From Streptomyces sp. TP-A0356 (GTDB lineage: Bacteria; Actinomycetota; Actinomycetes; Streptomycetales; Streptomycetaceae), in contig NZ_BBZJ01000019.1 in the NCBI RefSeq assembly GCF_001417775.1, forward strand, positions 62,001 through 126,000: a DNA stretch of 64,000 nt. The letters run 5' to 3'. Position 1 is the stretch's first letter. Each line of letters starts with the position of its first letter. This document shows positions 43,657 to 50,905 of the stretch, piece after piece. The translations under genes were made by a program, and so were the position numbers. The notes beneath the pieces are model-generated. The model ran no database searches and was not told the origin of the DNA. It worked only from the letters and a program-made list of their open reading frames with translations.

Positions 43657-44928
43657 TCAGCCGATGGTCCACTTCTGGTTGGCGCCTCCGGTGCACGTCC
43701 AGATCTGGAGCCGGGTGCCGTCGGCCGAGGAGTTGTCCTTGGTGTCCAGGCACTTGTCCGCGCCGACGTTGGTCAGGTCATGGGCGGCGGTGTACGTCCA
43801 CTGCTGGGCCCGGGTGCCGTTGCAGGTGTAGAGCTGGACAGCCGCACCGTCGGCGGTGGCGCCACCCGCGACGTCCAGGCACTTGCCGAGGGCCCGTACG
43901 GTGCCGTCGGGGCCCGACGTCCAGTGCTGGGCCGCGTTGCCGGTGCAGTTGTGCAGCTGGATGGGGGTCCCGTCGGCGTTCGAGGCGCCGGCCACGTCGG
44001 CGCACATGCCGCCGATTCCCGTGATCGCGCCGCTCCTGTCCGTCCCGGAGGGCGCGTCGTTCCAGGCCGAGGCGCGGACGTAGTCGACGGTCATGGTCCC
44101 CGGGAAGGACGTGGACCCGTCCGGGCCGCCCGGCCAGTCGCCCCCGACCGCCAGATTGAGGATGACGAAGAAGGGGTGGTTGAAGACCCACTTGTTGCTG
44201 CCGGCGTCGGCCGGTGTGCGGGTCTCGTACGCCGTGCCGTCCACCGACCAGGTGATCGAGTTGGGGCTCCAGTCGACGGCGAAGACGTGGAAGTCGTCCG
44301 CGAACGCCTTGCCGCCGGGCAGGGTGTATCCGGCGCCGAGGCCGCCGGATCCGGAGTAGCCGGGGCCGTGGATGGTGCCGTGGACGGTTCCCGGCTCCTT
44401 GCCGATGTTCTCCATGACGTCGATTTCGCCGTTGTTGGGCCAGCCGACGCTGCCGATGTCGTCACCCATCATCCAGAAGGCGGGCCACACACCCTGACCG
44501 CGCGGGATCTTGATACGGGCCTCGAAGTGGCCGTACGCCTGGGTGAAGGACCTGGCCGTGTTCAGCCGCGCCGAGGTGTACTGGCACGGTCCGTTCCAGC
44601 AGTTGAGGCCGGGGTCCGTGTTCTTGCGGGCGGTGATGACCAGATGCCCCTGGCCGTCCATCGAGGCGTTGCTGGTGCTGTTCGTGTAGTACTGCAGCTC
44701 GTGGTTGCCATTGCCCGAACCACCGGTCTCCAGCGTCCACTTGGAGGAGTCCGGCGCGGTGCCGGCGGGGCCGTCGAATTCGTCGGACCAGGTCTGCGCG
44801 CCGATCGCGGCGTTGGCCTTCGAGGCGATGGGACCCGTCGCCGACATCAGGAGCGCGGTGGTACAGGCGGCGGCGATCAGGAGCACGAGCCCGCCGAGCG
44901 ACAGTCGGCGTGCGCGATGAGCGGCCAT
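43657..44928 (-). CDS. Secreted GH16 endo-beta-1,3-glucanase with ricin-type lectin domain
   Basis: A 423-residue exported enzyme. An N-terminal hydrophobic signal (LVLLIAAACTTALLMSA) is followed by the GH16 jelly-roll (residues about 42-285) with the catalytic motif GEIDVMEN, where both glutamates and the Asp are intact. The motif with the extra Met marks laminarinases. A ricin-B trefoil (residues about 300-423) has QHW, QQW and QKW repeats. A LacI-type dyad lies 63 bp upstream. With GH64 it would attack fungal or algal beta-1,3-glucan. Confidence 0.93.
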   Translation of the reverse strand: MAAHRARRLSLGGLVLLIAAACTTALLMSATGPIASKANAAIGAQTWSDEFDGPAGTAPDSSKWTLETGGSGNGNHELQYYTNSTSNASMDGQGHLVITARKNTDPGLNCWNGPCQYTSARLNTARSFTQAYGHFEARIKIPRGQGVWPAFWMMGDDIGSVGWPNNGEIDVMENIGKEPGTVHGTIHGPGYSGSGGLGAGYTLPGGKAFADDFHVFAVDWSPNSITWSVDGTAYETRTPADAGSNKWVFNHPFFVILNLAVGGDWPGGPDGSTSFPGTMTVDYVRASAWNDAPSGTDRSGAITGIGGMCADVAGASNADGTPIQLHNCTGNAAQHWTSGPDGTVRALGKCLDVAGGATADGAAVQLYTCNGTRAQQWTYTAAHDLTNVGADKCLDTKDNSSADGTRLQIWTCTGGANQKWTIG

Positions 44929-44990
44929 GGTGGGGGTGCCTTGTCTGTGAAGTGGGGGAGTGGGCGTCGGCGGACGCGCGAGGAACGTCA

Positions 44991-45002
44991 GAGAGCGCTC
45001 TC
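44991..45002. promoter_or_regulatory. LacI-type operator (GAGAGCGCTCTC) upstream of GH16
   Basis: A perfect 12-bp palindrome with the central GCGC of glycan-responsive LacI regulators such as CebR lies 63 bp before the GH16 start. A decayed lacI gene is present 170 bp further upstream. Confidence 0.65.
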
Positions 45003-45169
45003 ACGTCGTGGCGGTCTCGCGGACGGGGCCCGATCCTATGCACGACACCACGCCGGGCCAACCGGAGACGCGCGGACGGCAATTACTCTGACCTGCGGTT
45101 CTTTCGCCATAGGTGTTGCATAAAGATCTATTAAGGCGGGCTTAACGTGGAGCGCGGGGGTGCGCGGTG

Positions 45170-45340
45170 TCAGGACGACCGGCGTATGACCGGTTCCGGG
45201 CGGAGGATCACCTTTGGTTCCGCGACGGTCTCGTCGTCGAGCCGGCCGATCAGGAGGCGTGCCATGTGCCGGCCCATCTCTTCCAGGGGTCCAGCCCGCC
45301 ACGGCCACGTCCCCGGGCACCTGGCGCCCCGAGGCGACGG
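45170..45340 (-). pseudogene. LacI-family regulator, C-terminal fragment (broken)
   Basis: The last 39 codons before the stop at 45170 read as a classic LacI C-terminus: PLEEMGRHMARLLIGRLDDE, then TVAEPKVILRPEPVIRRSS. Immediately upstream, in a different frame, comes SGRQVPGDVAVAGW, the LacI strand that normally precedes GFDD. About 17 codons normally between these blocks (through TTVRQ) are missing, and the join near 45291 changes frame. No DNA-binding domain or other sensor sequence is found further upstream. This is therefore a deletion remnant, probably of the repressor that once controlled the neighbouring GH16/GH64 genes. Confidence 0.8.
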
Positions 45341-45932
45341 ACGGGCCGGGCGGTCGGTTCCCGCCAGATCAGGTCCCGCGGGGGGCCGAGCGGCGGCGCA
45401 GCGCACGGCTCGGCCCTCTTCGGCCTGACGGAAGTTGCCCGAATGCGTTCGACGGCGGCGAAGTATCTTTCGTTTCCGATATTAGTAATACAGTCACTCT
45501 CATGGAAACCCCTCCTGTATCCCTCATTTGATTCGGTCGCGAATGGCCGAAAGGGCCCTGCCTGTTCGTCGAAACGCACTGCTACGCTGGCGGCAGGGGA
45601 GCGATGTAATGGGAAGAGGGGCATTCGATGTCTTCGCTCGAAAGGCGTGTCACTGCACAGGCGTCGACATGGCGGAGAGCGGCGAACCCCTGTTTCACCG
45701 ACCCGTCGATAATGGCGGGCATTGCGGGATCGGGCCGTGTCTCCCCGGCCCGGGGCGGCAGTTGATCGGCGATCGCAAGGCCTGTATCGCCTGTTCTGTG
45801 GTCACTTTGGACCCACGGCAGCGGCTGGGACGGTCGCCTGCCGCCACTCTTGCGCGCGATTTCTAGCGGATTCAGAAAGAGCTGAACGTGCTCGGGTGGA
45901 GCCGCGCCCTGTCACGGCAGTGCACCAAGCGG
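45341..45932. other. Non-coding border region of about 590 bp left of the biosynthetic cluster
   Basis: The sequence between the lacI remnant and the cluster regulator is less GC-rich than its surroundings, especially around 45460-45560, and lacks any family-recognisable gene. It holds one weak small reading frame (45609-45866, listed separately). It probably contains the promoter of the regulator and marks the cluster boundary. Confidence 0.5.
45609..45866 (+). CDS. Possible small Cys-rich ORF, 85 aa
   Basis: This weak candidate has an ATG preceded by a GGGGAG ribosome-like site 9 nt away and encodes a product with seven cysteines, including KACHCTG, HCGIGPC and KACIACS. Codon third positions are less GC-biased than in real genes here, so it may be chance. 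No family is recognised. If real, the paired cysteines would suggest metal binding or disulfides. Confidence 0.2.
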   Translation: MGRGAFDVFARKACHCTGVDMAESGEPLFHRPVDNGGHCGIGPCLPGPGRQLIGDRKACIACSVVTLDPRQRLGRSPAATLARDF

Positions 45933-45940
45933 TTGAGTAC
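45933..45940 (+). promoter_or_regulatory. TTGAGTAC motif upstream of the cluster regulator
   Basis: TTGAGTAC lies 13 bp before the proposed GTG start of the regulator. The same 8-mer occurs twice, 33 bp apart, upstream of the first KS gene (47712 and 47745). It may be a shared binding site for a cluster regulator. Confidence 0.45.
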
Positions 45941-45953
45941 AGAGGTATCTCAC

Positions 45954-46658
45954 GTGACTGGAAAAGCAAGGTGCAGCCTGTTCATACTTCACTCGTCCCC
46001 GCTGATTCGTAAGGCATTGCTCGATCTCTTCCGGGACAATCCCGGAATCGCGGTGACCGGCAGTGCCCTGCGTCTCGCCGACGCGGTTCCATTGATAAGG
46101 AGCACAAGGCCCGACATTCTTCTTGTCCAGTACGAGCAGTGGTACGGCTGCCAGGAATTCCTGAGAAACAGTCTCTCCGCGTGGAACACACGCGTGGTGA
46201 TGTACAGCCGTGACAACACCCCGCAGTCCGTGGCGGATTCGATCCGGGGCGGAGCAGCGGCATTCGTCCATGACTCGTGCCCGCCGGAGAACATCGTGAA
46301 GGGCCTGTACGACGTGCTCAGCGGGCGCGGCTTCTGGCATCTCGGCGACGACGGCGAGGACTTCCGGGAGCCGGAGGCGCCGGCCGAGCGGTCCTGGACC
46401 GAACAGCGGCCGCCGAAGCTGAGCAACCGTGAGGAGCAGGTCCTGCAGCTGCTGCTGACACGCCGGTCCAACGAGGAGATCGCCCAGGAACTCTTCCTCA
46501 CCCGCCAGACCGTCAAGAACTACGTCAGCCGGGTCTTCCGCAAGGTCGGGGTGTCCGGCCGCAAGGAGCTGTTCCAGGCGTACGGCCCCCCCGACCGCGC
46601 CCGGCGCCCGATACCCCGCGGCGGCACCTGGACGACGGCGGAGAGGGAGGCGATGTGA
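45954..46658 (+). CDS. Atypical NarL/LuxR-type orphan response regulator
   Basis: A probable cluster-situated activator, 234 aa. Residues 7-125 have a receiver-like fold (SLFILHSSPLIRKALLDLF to VVMYSRDN), but the phospho-acceptor Asp is replaced by Gln in DILLVQYE and the N-terminal acidic pair is His-Ser, so phosphorylation is unlikely. Residues 155-210 are a LuxR-type helix-turn-helix (LSNREEQVLQLLL, EEIAQELFLTRQTVKNYVSRVF). The GTG at 45954 has AGAGG 8 nt upstream; a longer frame from 45888 adds a non-receiver extension. Its stop overlaps the crotonase start (GTGA). No sensor kinase is adjacent. Confidence 0.85.
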   Translation: MTGKARCSLFILHSSPLIRKALLDLFRDNPGIAVTGSALRLADAVPLIRSTRPDILLVQYEQWYGCQEFLRNSLSAWNTRVVMYSRDNTPQSVADSIRGGAAAFVHDSCPPENIVKGLYDVLSGRGFWHLGDDGEDFREPEAPAERSWTEQRPPKLSNREEQVLQLLLTRRSNEEIAQELFLTRQTVKNYVSRVFRKVGVSGRKELFQAYGPPDRARRPIPRGGTWTTAEREAM

Positions 46659-47392
46659 CGACCGACGACGGGCCGGTGATCCTCACCGAGGGAGGCGCGG
46701 TGGCCATCCTCACCCTGAACCGCCCCGACCGTCACAACGCCCTGTCGACGGCTCTGCTGAGCCGACTGGCCGGGCACCTGGACGAGTTGGCGGGGGCCGG
46801 TGCGCAGGACCGCCCGCGCTGCCTCCTCCTCACGGGCGCCGGGCGTTCCTTCTGCAGCGGCGCGGACACCAAGGAGCCCGCATGGGGAGACCTCTCCCTG
46901 CGCGCCGAGCGCCGGTCGCACTTCACCGCCGTGTTCTCCGCCCTCCACCGGATCCCCTTCCCCGTGCTCGCCGCCGTCGAGGGATACGCGCTCGGCGGCG
47001 GACTGGAACTGGCCCTCGCCTGCGACCTGGTGATCGCCGGCGGCAGCGCGCTGTTCGGCCTGCCGGAGCTGGGCATCGGCGCCGTCCCCGGCGGCGGTGC
47101 GGTGCATTCGCTGATGCGCAGGGCGGGACGCGGCGTGGCGGCCAGGATGCTGCTGACCGGTGAGCGGATCAGCGCCCGGGAAGGAGCGGGTCACGGCGTC
47201 GTGGACCGGGTCACGGAGGACGGCTCCGCCCTCGCGACGGCGCTGGACGTCGCCGGCCGGCTGTCCGCCCACGAACCGGATTTGCTGACGGCCGCGGCAC
47301 GGCTGCTGCGGGACTCCGGCCATCTGGACCGGACGGCGGCGCTCGGGCTGGAGAGCGGCTTCTGGTGGGAGGCGGCGGCCAGAAGGAGCTGA
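46655..47392 (+). CDS. Enoyl-CoA hydratase/isomerase (crotonase) family protein
   Basis: A 245-residue crotonase-fold enzyme acting on acyl-CoA. The first oxyanion-hole loop is GRSFCSGADTKE and the second YALGGGLELALACD. The two catalytic glutamates of classical hydratases are present (GGGLELA and LPELGIGAVPGGG). The GTG start overlaps the regulator stop, with GGGAGG 6 nt upstream, so the two are a translationally coupled pair. It likely supplies or processes a CoA-bound building block for the downstream KS operon. A 406-bp non-coding region follows. Confidence 0.88.
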   Translation: MTTDDGPVILTEGGAVAILTLNRPDRHNALSTALLSRLAGHLDELAGAGAQDRPRCLLLTGAGRSFCSGADTKEPAWGDLSLRAERRSHFTAVFSALHRIPFPVLAAVEGYALGGGLELALACDLVIAGGSALFGLPELGIGAVPGGGAVHSLMRRAGRGVAARMLLTGERISAREGAGHGVVDRVTEDGSALATALDVAGRLSAHEPDLLTAAARLLRDSGHLDRTAALGLESGFWWEAAARRS

Positions 47393-47540
47393 ACGCACCG
47401 GACATCGGGCGGGTTCGCCGCCATGCGCACGGCCGCCACGGGAACCCTCCGGGGCGGCCGTGCCGTCGGCATGCCCGCGAGTGGCCCCGTGCGGGCCCGA
47501 CCCGCCAGGTCCACCGCCCCGCTCCACCCCGTACGACGGC

Positions 47541-47640
47541 GTGACGTGCTCCCCGTGCGTGACGCGCTGTGACGGCGTGAGGCACTATCACCGCATCACA
47601 CTGCATCACAGGCTGTGACGATGTGATGGGTCACGACGGC
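47541..47640. promoter_or_regulatory. Array of GTGACG / TGTGA half-sites before the biosynthetic operon
   Basis: Within 100 bp, GTGACG occurs at 47541, 47559, 47569 and 47615. GTGATG lies at 47623, and oppositely oriented ATCACA/TCAC copies lie at 47587-47610 and 47631. The core between 47594 and 47628 pairs two CATCACA copies with TGTGACG and TGTGATG across a 3-bp centre. TGTGA/TCACA halves resemble Crp-type sites, but spacing is not the standard 6 bp. It could instead be a hairpin ending the crotonase transcript. Confidence 0.5.
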
Positions 47641-47711
47641 GTGCGGCGGTCCGCCGGCACCACGCGCCACCACGGCCCGGCCCCGAGCAACAGCGTTCCC
47701 CGCACCGGAAG

Positions 47712-47755
47712 TTGAGTACCTGCGGTCACCGGTCACCGAGGGTATTGAGTACCTG
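47712..47755 (+). promoter_or_regulatory. Direct repeat TTGAGTACCTG, 33-bp period, in front of the KS operon
   Basis: Identical 11-mers at 47712-47722 and 47745-47755 start exactly 33 bp apart (three helical turns), on the same face of DNA. A TACGTT -10-like hexamer at 47787-47792 ends 6 nt before the KS start at 47799, suggesting a leaderless transcript, which places the repeats near -83 and -50. The layout fits an activator binding site. Confidence 0.55.
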
Positions 47756-47798
47756 GCGGCCATCCCGCGGCCCCTGTCGTGCCGGTTACGTTCGGTGC

Positions 47799-49088
47799 AT
47801 GGTCAATCACCGCAAGTCCTCCGCAGGCCGTCCGGATCCGATTGTCCTGACCGGGGTCGGATGCGTACTGCCGAACACCCCCGATGCCCGGACGTTCTGG
47901 GACCACGTCTCACACGGCGTTCCACAGGTCGGCCGCCTCGACCGGTTCGACCCGGCCGCCGAAGACATGCCGGTCCATGTCGCCGCCCAGCTCCGCTCGT
48001 TCGACCACCGGCCCTATCTCCCGAACCTTCCCGCGGGCCATGCGGCCAAGTACAGCAGGGAGATCCTGGTCACCATGTCGGCCGTCGCCGGCGCCTTCAG
48101 GGACGCGGGCCTGAGTCCGGGCCAGGTGCCCTCCGACCGGCTGAGCATCGTCCAGTCCTCCTCGCGGGGCCCGCTCGCCTGGTGGCAGTCGGCGATGACC
48201 GGTACGGCCGCCACCGATCCCTACCGGGACAGCGGCGCCATGTTCCGGGGCCTGGCCGGTTGCCCGGCAACGCTGTCAGCCATTCACCTCAAGGCCCGCG
48301 GCCTGGTCACCACCATCAGCAGCGCCTGCGTCGGCGGCCATCACGCCATCGGCCTGGCCCTGCGCGAACTGCGCGCCGGCAGCGCGGACGTGGTGCTCGT
48401 CGGCGGCCATGAGTTCCCCATCCTCGCCGAGGTCGCGCGCTGCTACCTCGCGCTCGGCAACGGTGTGCTCTCTCCCGAGCGCGACGACCCCGCGTCGGCC
48501 GTACGCCCCTACGACCGCACCCGTCGCGGCTTCGCCCTCGGCGAGGGCGCCATGACGCTCTGCCTGGAGCGGGAGTCCTCCGCCCGGGCCCGCGGAGCGC
48601 GCGTCTACGCGAGGATCCTCGGCCACCGCGCGCTCAACGAGGCGGCCCACGGCACCAGCATGGACCTGGTCGGGGACGTCACCGCGTCCGTCGTCGCCGG
48701 GGCGCTGAACGACGCGGGACGCAAGCCGGAGGAGATCGGTTACGTCTGCGGGCACGGCACCGCCACCCGCTACAACGACATCGCCGAGAGCCGAGCCCTG
48801 CGCAGGCTCCTGCCCCGCCACGACGACGGCGACCTGCCGCCGCACGGCTCCAACAAGCCGATCTACGGCCACACCTTCGGCCTGGCCGGAGTCATCAATG
48901 TCGCCGCGACGGCGCTGATGCTGTACCACCAGCGGCTCGCGAGGACCGCCAACCACGTCACCCCCGACCCCGAGTGCGACCACGACCATGTGGCGGACGG
49001 GCCGAGGGACACCGAACTCGACCTGGCCGTCTCCCTGTCGTTCGCCTTCGGCAGCCAGACGTCCGTCATGGCCCTGGAGCGGGCATGA
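47799..49088 (+). CDS. Discrete beta-ketoacyl synthase, KAS-II type, complete triad
   Basis: A 429-residue stand-alone thiolase-fold condensing enzyme. The nucleophile is C177 (TISSACVGGHHAIG), the first histidine H319 (CGHGTATRYND) and the second H358 in SNKPIYGHTFG with K353, so it can decarboxylate and condense. It is the first gene of the long operon. In macrotetrolide-type pathways several such KSs (NonP, NonQ, NonU and others) extend CoA-bound chains without ACP. The ATG at 47799 has no ribosome site, and an upstream extension from 47712 is unlikely. Which condensation it performs cannot be read from sequence. Confidence 0.88.
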   Translation: MVNHRKSSAGRPDPIVLTGVGCVLPNTPDARTFWDHVSHGVPQVGRLDRFDPAAEDMPVHVAAQLRSFDHRPYLPNLPAGHAAKYSREILVTMSAVAGAFRDAGLSPGQVPSDRLSIVQSSSRGPLAWWQSAMTGTAATDPYRDSGAMFRGLAGCPATLSAIHLKARGLVTTISSACVGGHHAIGLALRELRAGSADVVLVGGHEFPILAEVARCYLALGNGVLSPERDDPASAVRPYDRTRRGFALGEGAMTLCLERESSARARGARVYARILGHRALNEAAHGTSMDLVGDVTASVVAGALNDAGRKPEEIGYVCGHGTATRYNDIAESRALRRLLPRHDDGDLPPHGSNKPIYGHTFGLAGVINVAATALMLYHQRLARTANHVTPDPECDHDHVADGPRDTELDLAVSLSFAFGSQTSVMALERA

Positions 49089-50905
49089 CGCTCCTCGCCC
49101 AACGGATCCCGCCCCGGCGTGGCAACGGCCCGTTCATCGCCTCCGGCCCCGACGAACTGGTCCGTACCTTCGTCAGGCCCGGCGCGCACGTCCACGCCGC
49201 CGCCACCCTGTCCCGGCCCAACGCGCTGATCAACGCCGTGGCCCGGGTCTTCGCCGGCACGCGCAGCCTGACCCTGAGCACCACCGCCGTCCACTCCAAC
49301 GCCCATGCGCTCGCCCTGTCCGGAGCCCTGCGGAAGGTCATCACCGGGTTCCTCGGCGACACCTACCCGGCACCCCGGCCCAATCGGCTCTACCGCGAAC
49401 TCGCCTCCGGGCAGCCCTTCGAGGTCGAGCTCTGGTCACTGCTCAGCTACACCCAGCGGCTGATGGCCGCGGCGCTCGGACAGCCCTACGCCACCACGGG
49501 GTCGATGCTCGCCGAGACCGACCTGCGACACGGCAAGGACGGCGTGCTGCACACGGTCGCGCACCCCGAGGACCCCGGACGCTCGGTGACGCTGATGAGC
49601 CCGCTGCGCCCGGACCTCACCCTGTTCCACGGGGTCTGCGCGGACCGGCGCGGCAATGTCGTCGCCTGCCCTCCACTGGGCGAGGGCGCCTGGGCCGCGT
49701 ACGCGGCCCGCGAAGGCGTGCTGGCCTCGGTGGAGGCGATCGTCGACGACGAGGTCGTGGCCGCGATGCCGGACCGGGTGGTGATCCCCGCGGCACGCGT
49801 GCGGGGGCTGTGCGAGGCGCCGCTGGGGGCCCATCCGCAGTCGCTGCGCACGAGCGGACTCGCCGGGATCCCCGGCTATCTCGACGACTACGCCTTCCTC
49901 ACCGAGATCGTCCTGGCCTGCGGGCAAGCGGACACGGCACAGGACTGGTACGAGACCTGGGTCGGCGGTGTCAGCGGCCATGACGCCTATCTGGACCGCC
50001 TCGGCAAGCAGCGGCGCGAGGCCCTGCGGCTGACCGACGACCGCACAGTCCGTACGGGCACCACCACGACGCCCGGAGCTGTCGCAGCGCCCCGAGACGA
50101 CACCGGCCGCTTCCCCCCGCCCGATGACGCCCTGGCCCCGCCCACCGAGCAGGAACAGCTGATCGTGCTCGGTGCCCGGGCCGTCGCCGACCTCGTCGCG
50201 GAACGCGGCTACGACACCGTCCTCGCCGGCATCGGCGCCTCGCACATGGCCGCCTGGCTCGGCGCCCGGCTGCTGGCCGCCCGCGGGATCGAGGTCTCGG
50301 TCGCCGCCGAACTCGGCCTGCAGTCGATGGACCCGGTGCCCGGTGACGTCTTCCTGTTCAGCCAGCGCCACGCCGGCCGCTCCCGGATGCTGGCCGGCAT
50401 CGCCGAGACGCTCGGCGGCGCGGTCGCCGCCAACCCGCGCTGCCTGGGGGTGCTGGCCGCCGCCGAGATCGACGAGGACGGCAACATCAACACCACGCTG
50501 CTGCCCGACGGCCGATGGATCACCGGCTCCGGCGGAGCCAACGACATCGCGTCCGCGGTGGACTGCCTCGTCGTCGCCCAGGCCGGCCCCCGTCGCTACG
50601 TCACCTCCCTCGCCCATCTCACCAGCCCCGGCCATCGGGTCCGGGACGTGGTCTGTCAGTTCGGACGGTTCGGCAGGCCGGGCGCGGGCAGTCCGTTCCG
50701 GCTCACCACCTGGCTGCCGCCGGTCACCAACGGCCCGCCCGCGCCGGAAGGTACGGAGGCGGTACCGCCCGCCAGGCCCGCCGAGACCGTGCGGCGGCTC
50801 ACCTCCTGGCGCCTGCCGGAACCGGCCCCGACCGACGAGAAGCCCCTCACCCCCGAAGAACTCGCACTGCTCCGCAGCATGGACCCGGAAGGCCACTACC
50901 GATGA
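49085..50905 (+). CDS. Fused alpha/beta family I CoA-transferase
   Basis: A 606-residue single polypeptide. Residues about 15-300 are the alpha domain (TLFHGVCADRRGNVV, typical of glutaconate- and IpdA-type subunits). After a Pro/Thr-rich linker, residues about 390-560 are the beta domain (IGASHMAAWLGARLL, then SVAAELGLQSMDP, where the Glu occupies the position of the catalytic Glu in the SENG motif). C-terminal residues 565-606 are an extra tail. It would activate or exchange carboxylic acids as CoA esters, or open a ring as IpdAB does. It starts in ATGA overlap with the KS stop. The alpha-beta fusion inside a PKS operon is unusual. Confidence 0.82.
   Translation: MTLLAQRIPPRRGNGPFIASGPDELVRTFVRPGAHVHAAATLSRPNALINAVARVFAGTRSLTLSTTAVHSNAHALALSGALRKVITGFLGDTYPAPRPNRLYRELASGQPFEVELWSLLSYTQRLMAAALGQPYATTGSMLAETDLRHGKDGVLHTVAHPEDPGRSVTLMSPLRPDLTLFHGVCADRRGNVVACPPLGEGAWAAYAAREGVLASVEAIVDDEVVAAMPDRVVIPAARVRGLCEAPLGAHPQSLRTSGLAGIPGYLDDYAFLTEIVLACGQADTAQDWYETWVGGVSGHDAYLDRLGKQRREALRLTDDRTVRTGTTTTPGAVAAPRDDTGRFPPPDDALAPPTEQEQLIVLGARAVADLVAERGYDTVLAGIGASHMAAWLGARLLAARGIEVSVAAELGLQSMDPVPGDVFLFSQRHAGRSRMLAGIAETLGGAVAANPRCLGVLAAAEIDEDGNINTTLLPDGRWITGSGGANDIASAVDCLVVAQAGPRRYVTSLAHLTSPGHRVRDVVCQFGRFGRPGAGSPFRLTTWLPPVTNGPPAPEGTEAVPPARPAETVRRLTSWRLPEPAPTDEKPLTPEELALLRSMDPEGHYR

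Noticed and set aside
45888..45953. In-frame N-terminal extension of the cluster regulator
   Set aside because: It adds 22 residues before the receiver fold and would place the TTGAGTAC motif inside the gene; the GTG at 45954 has its own ribosome site.
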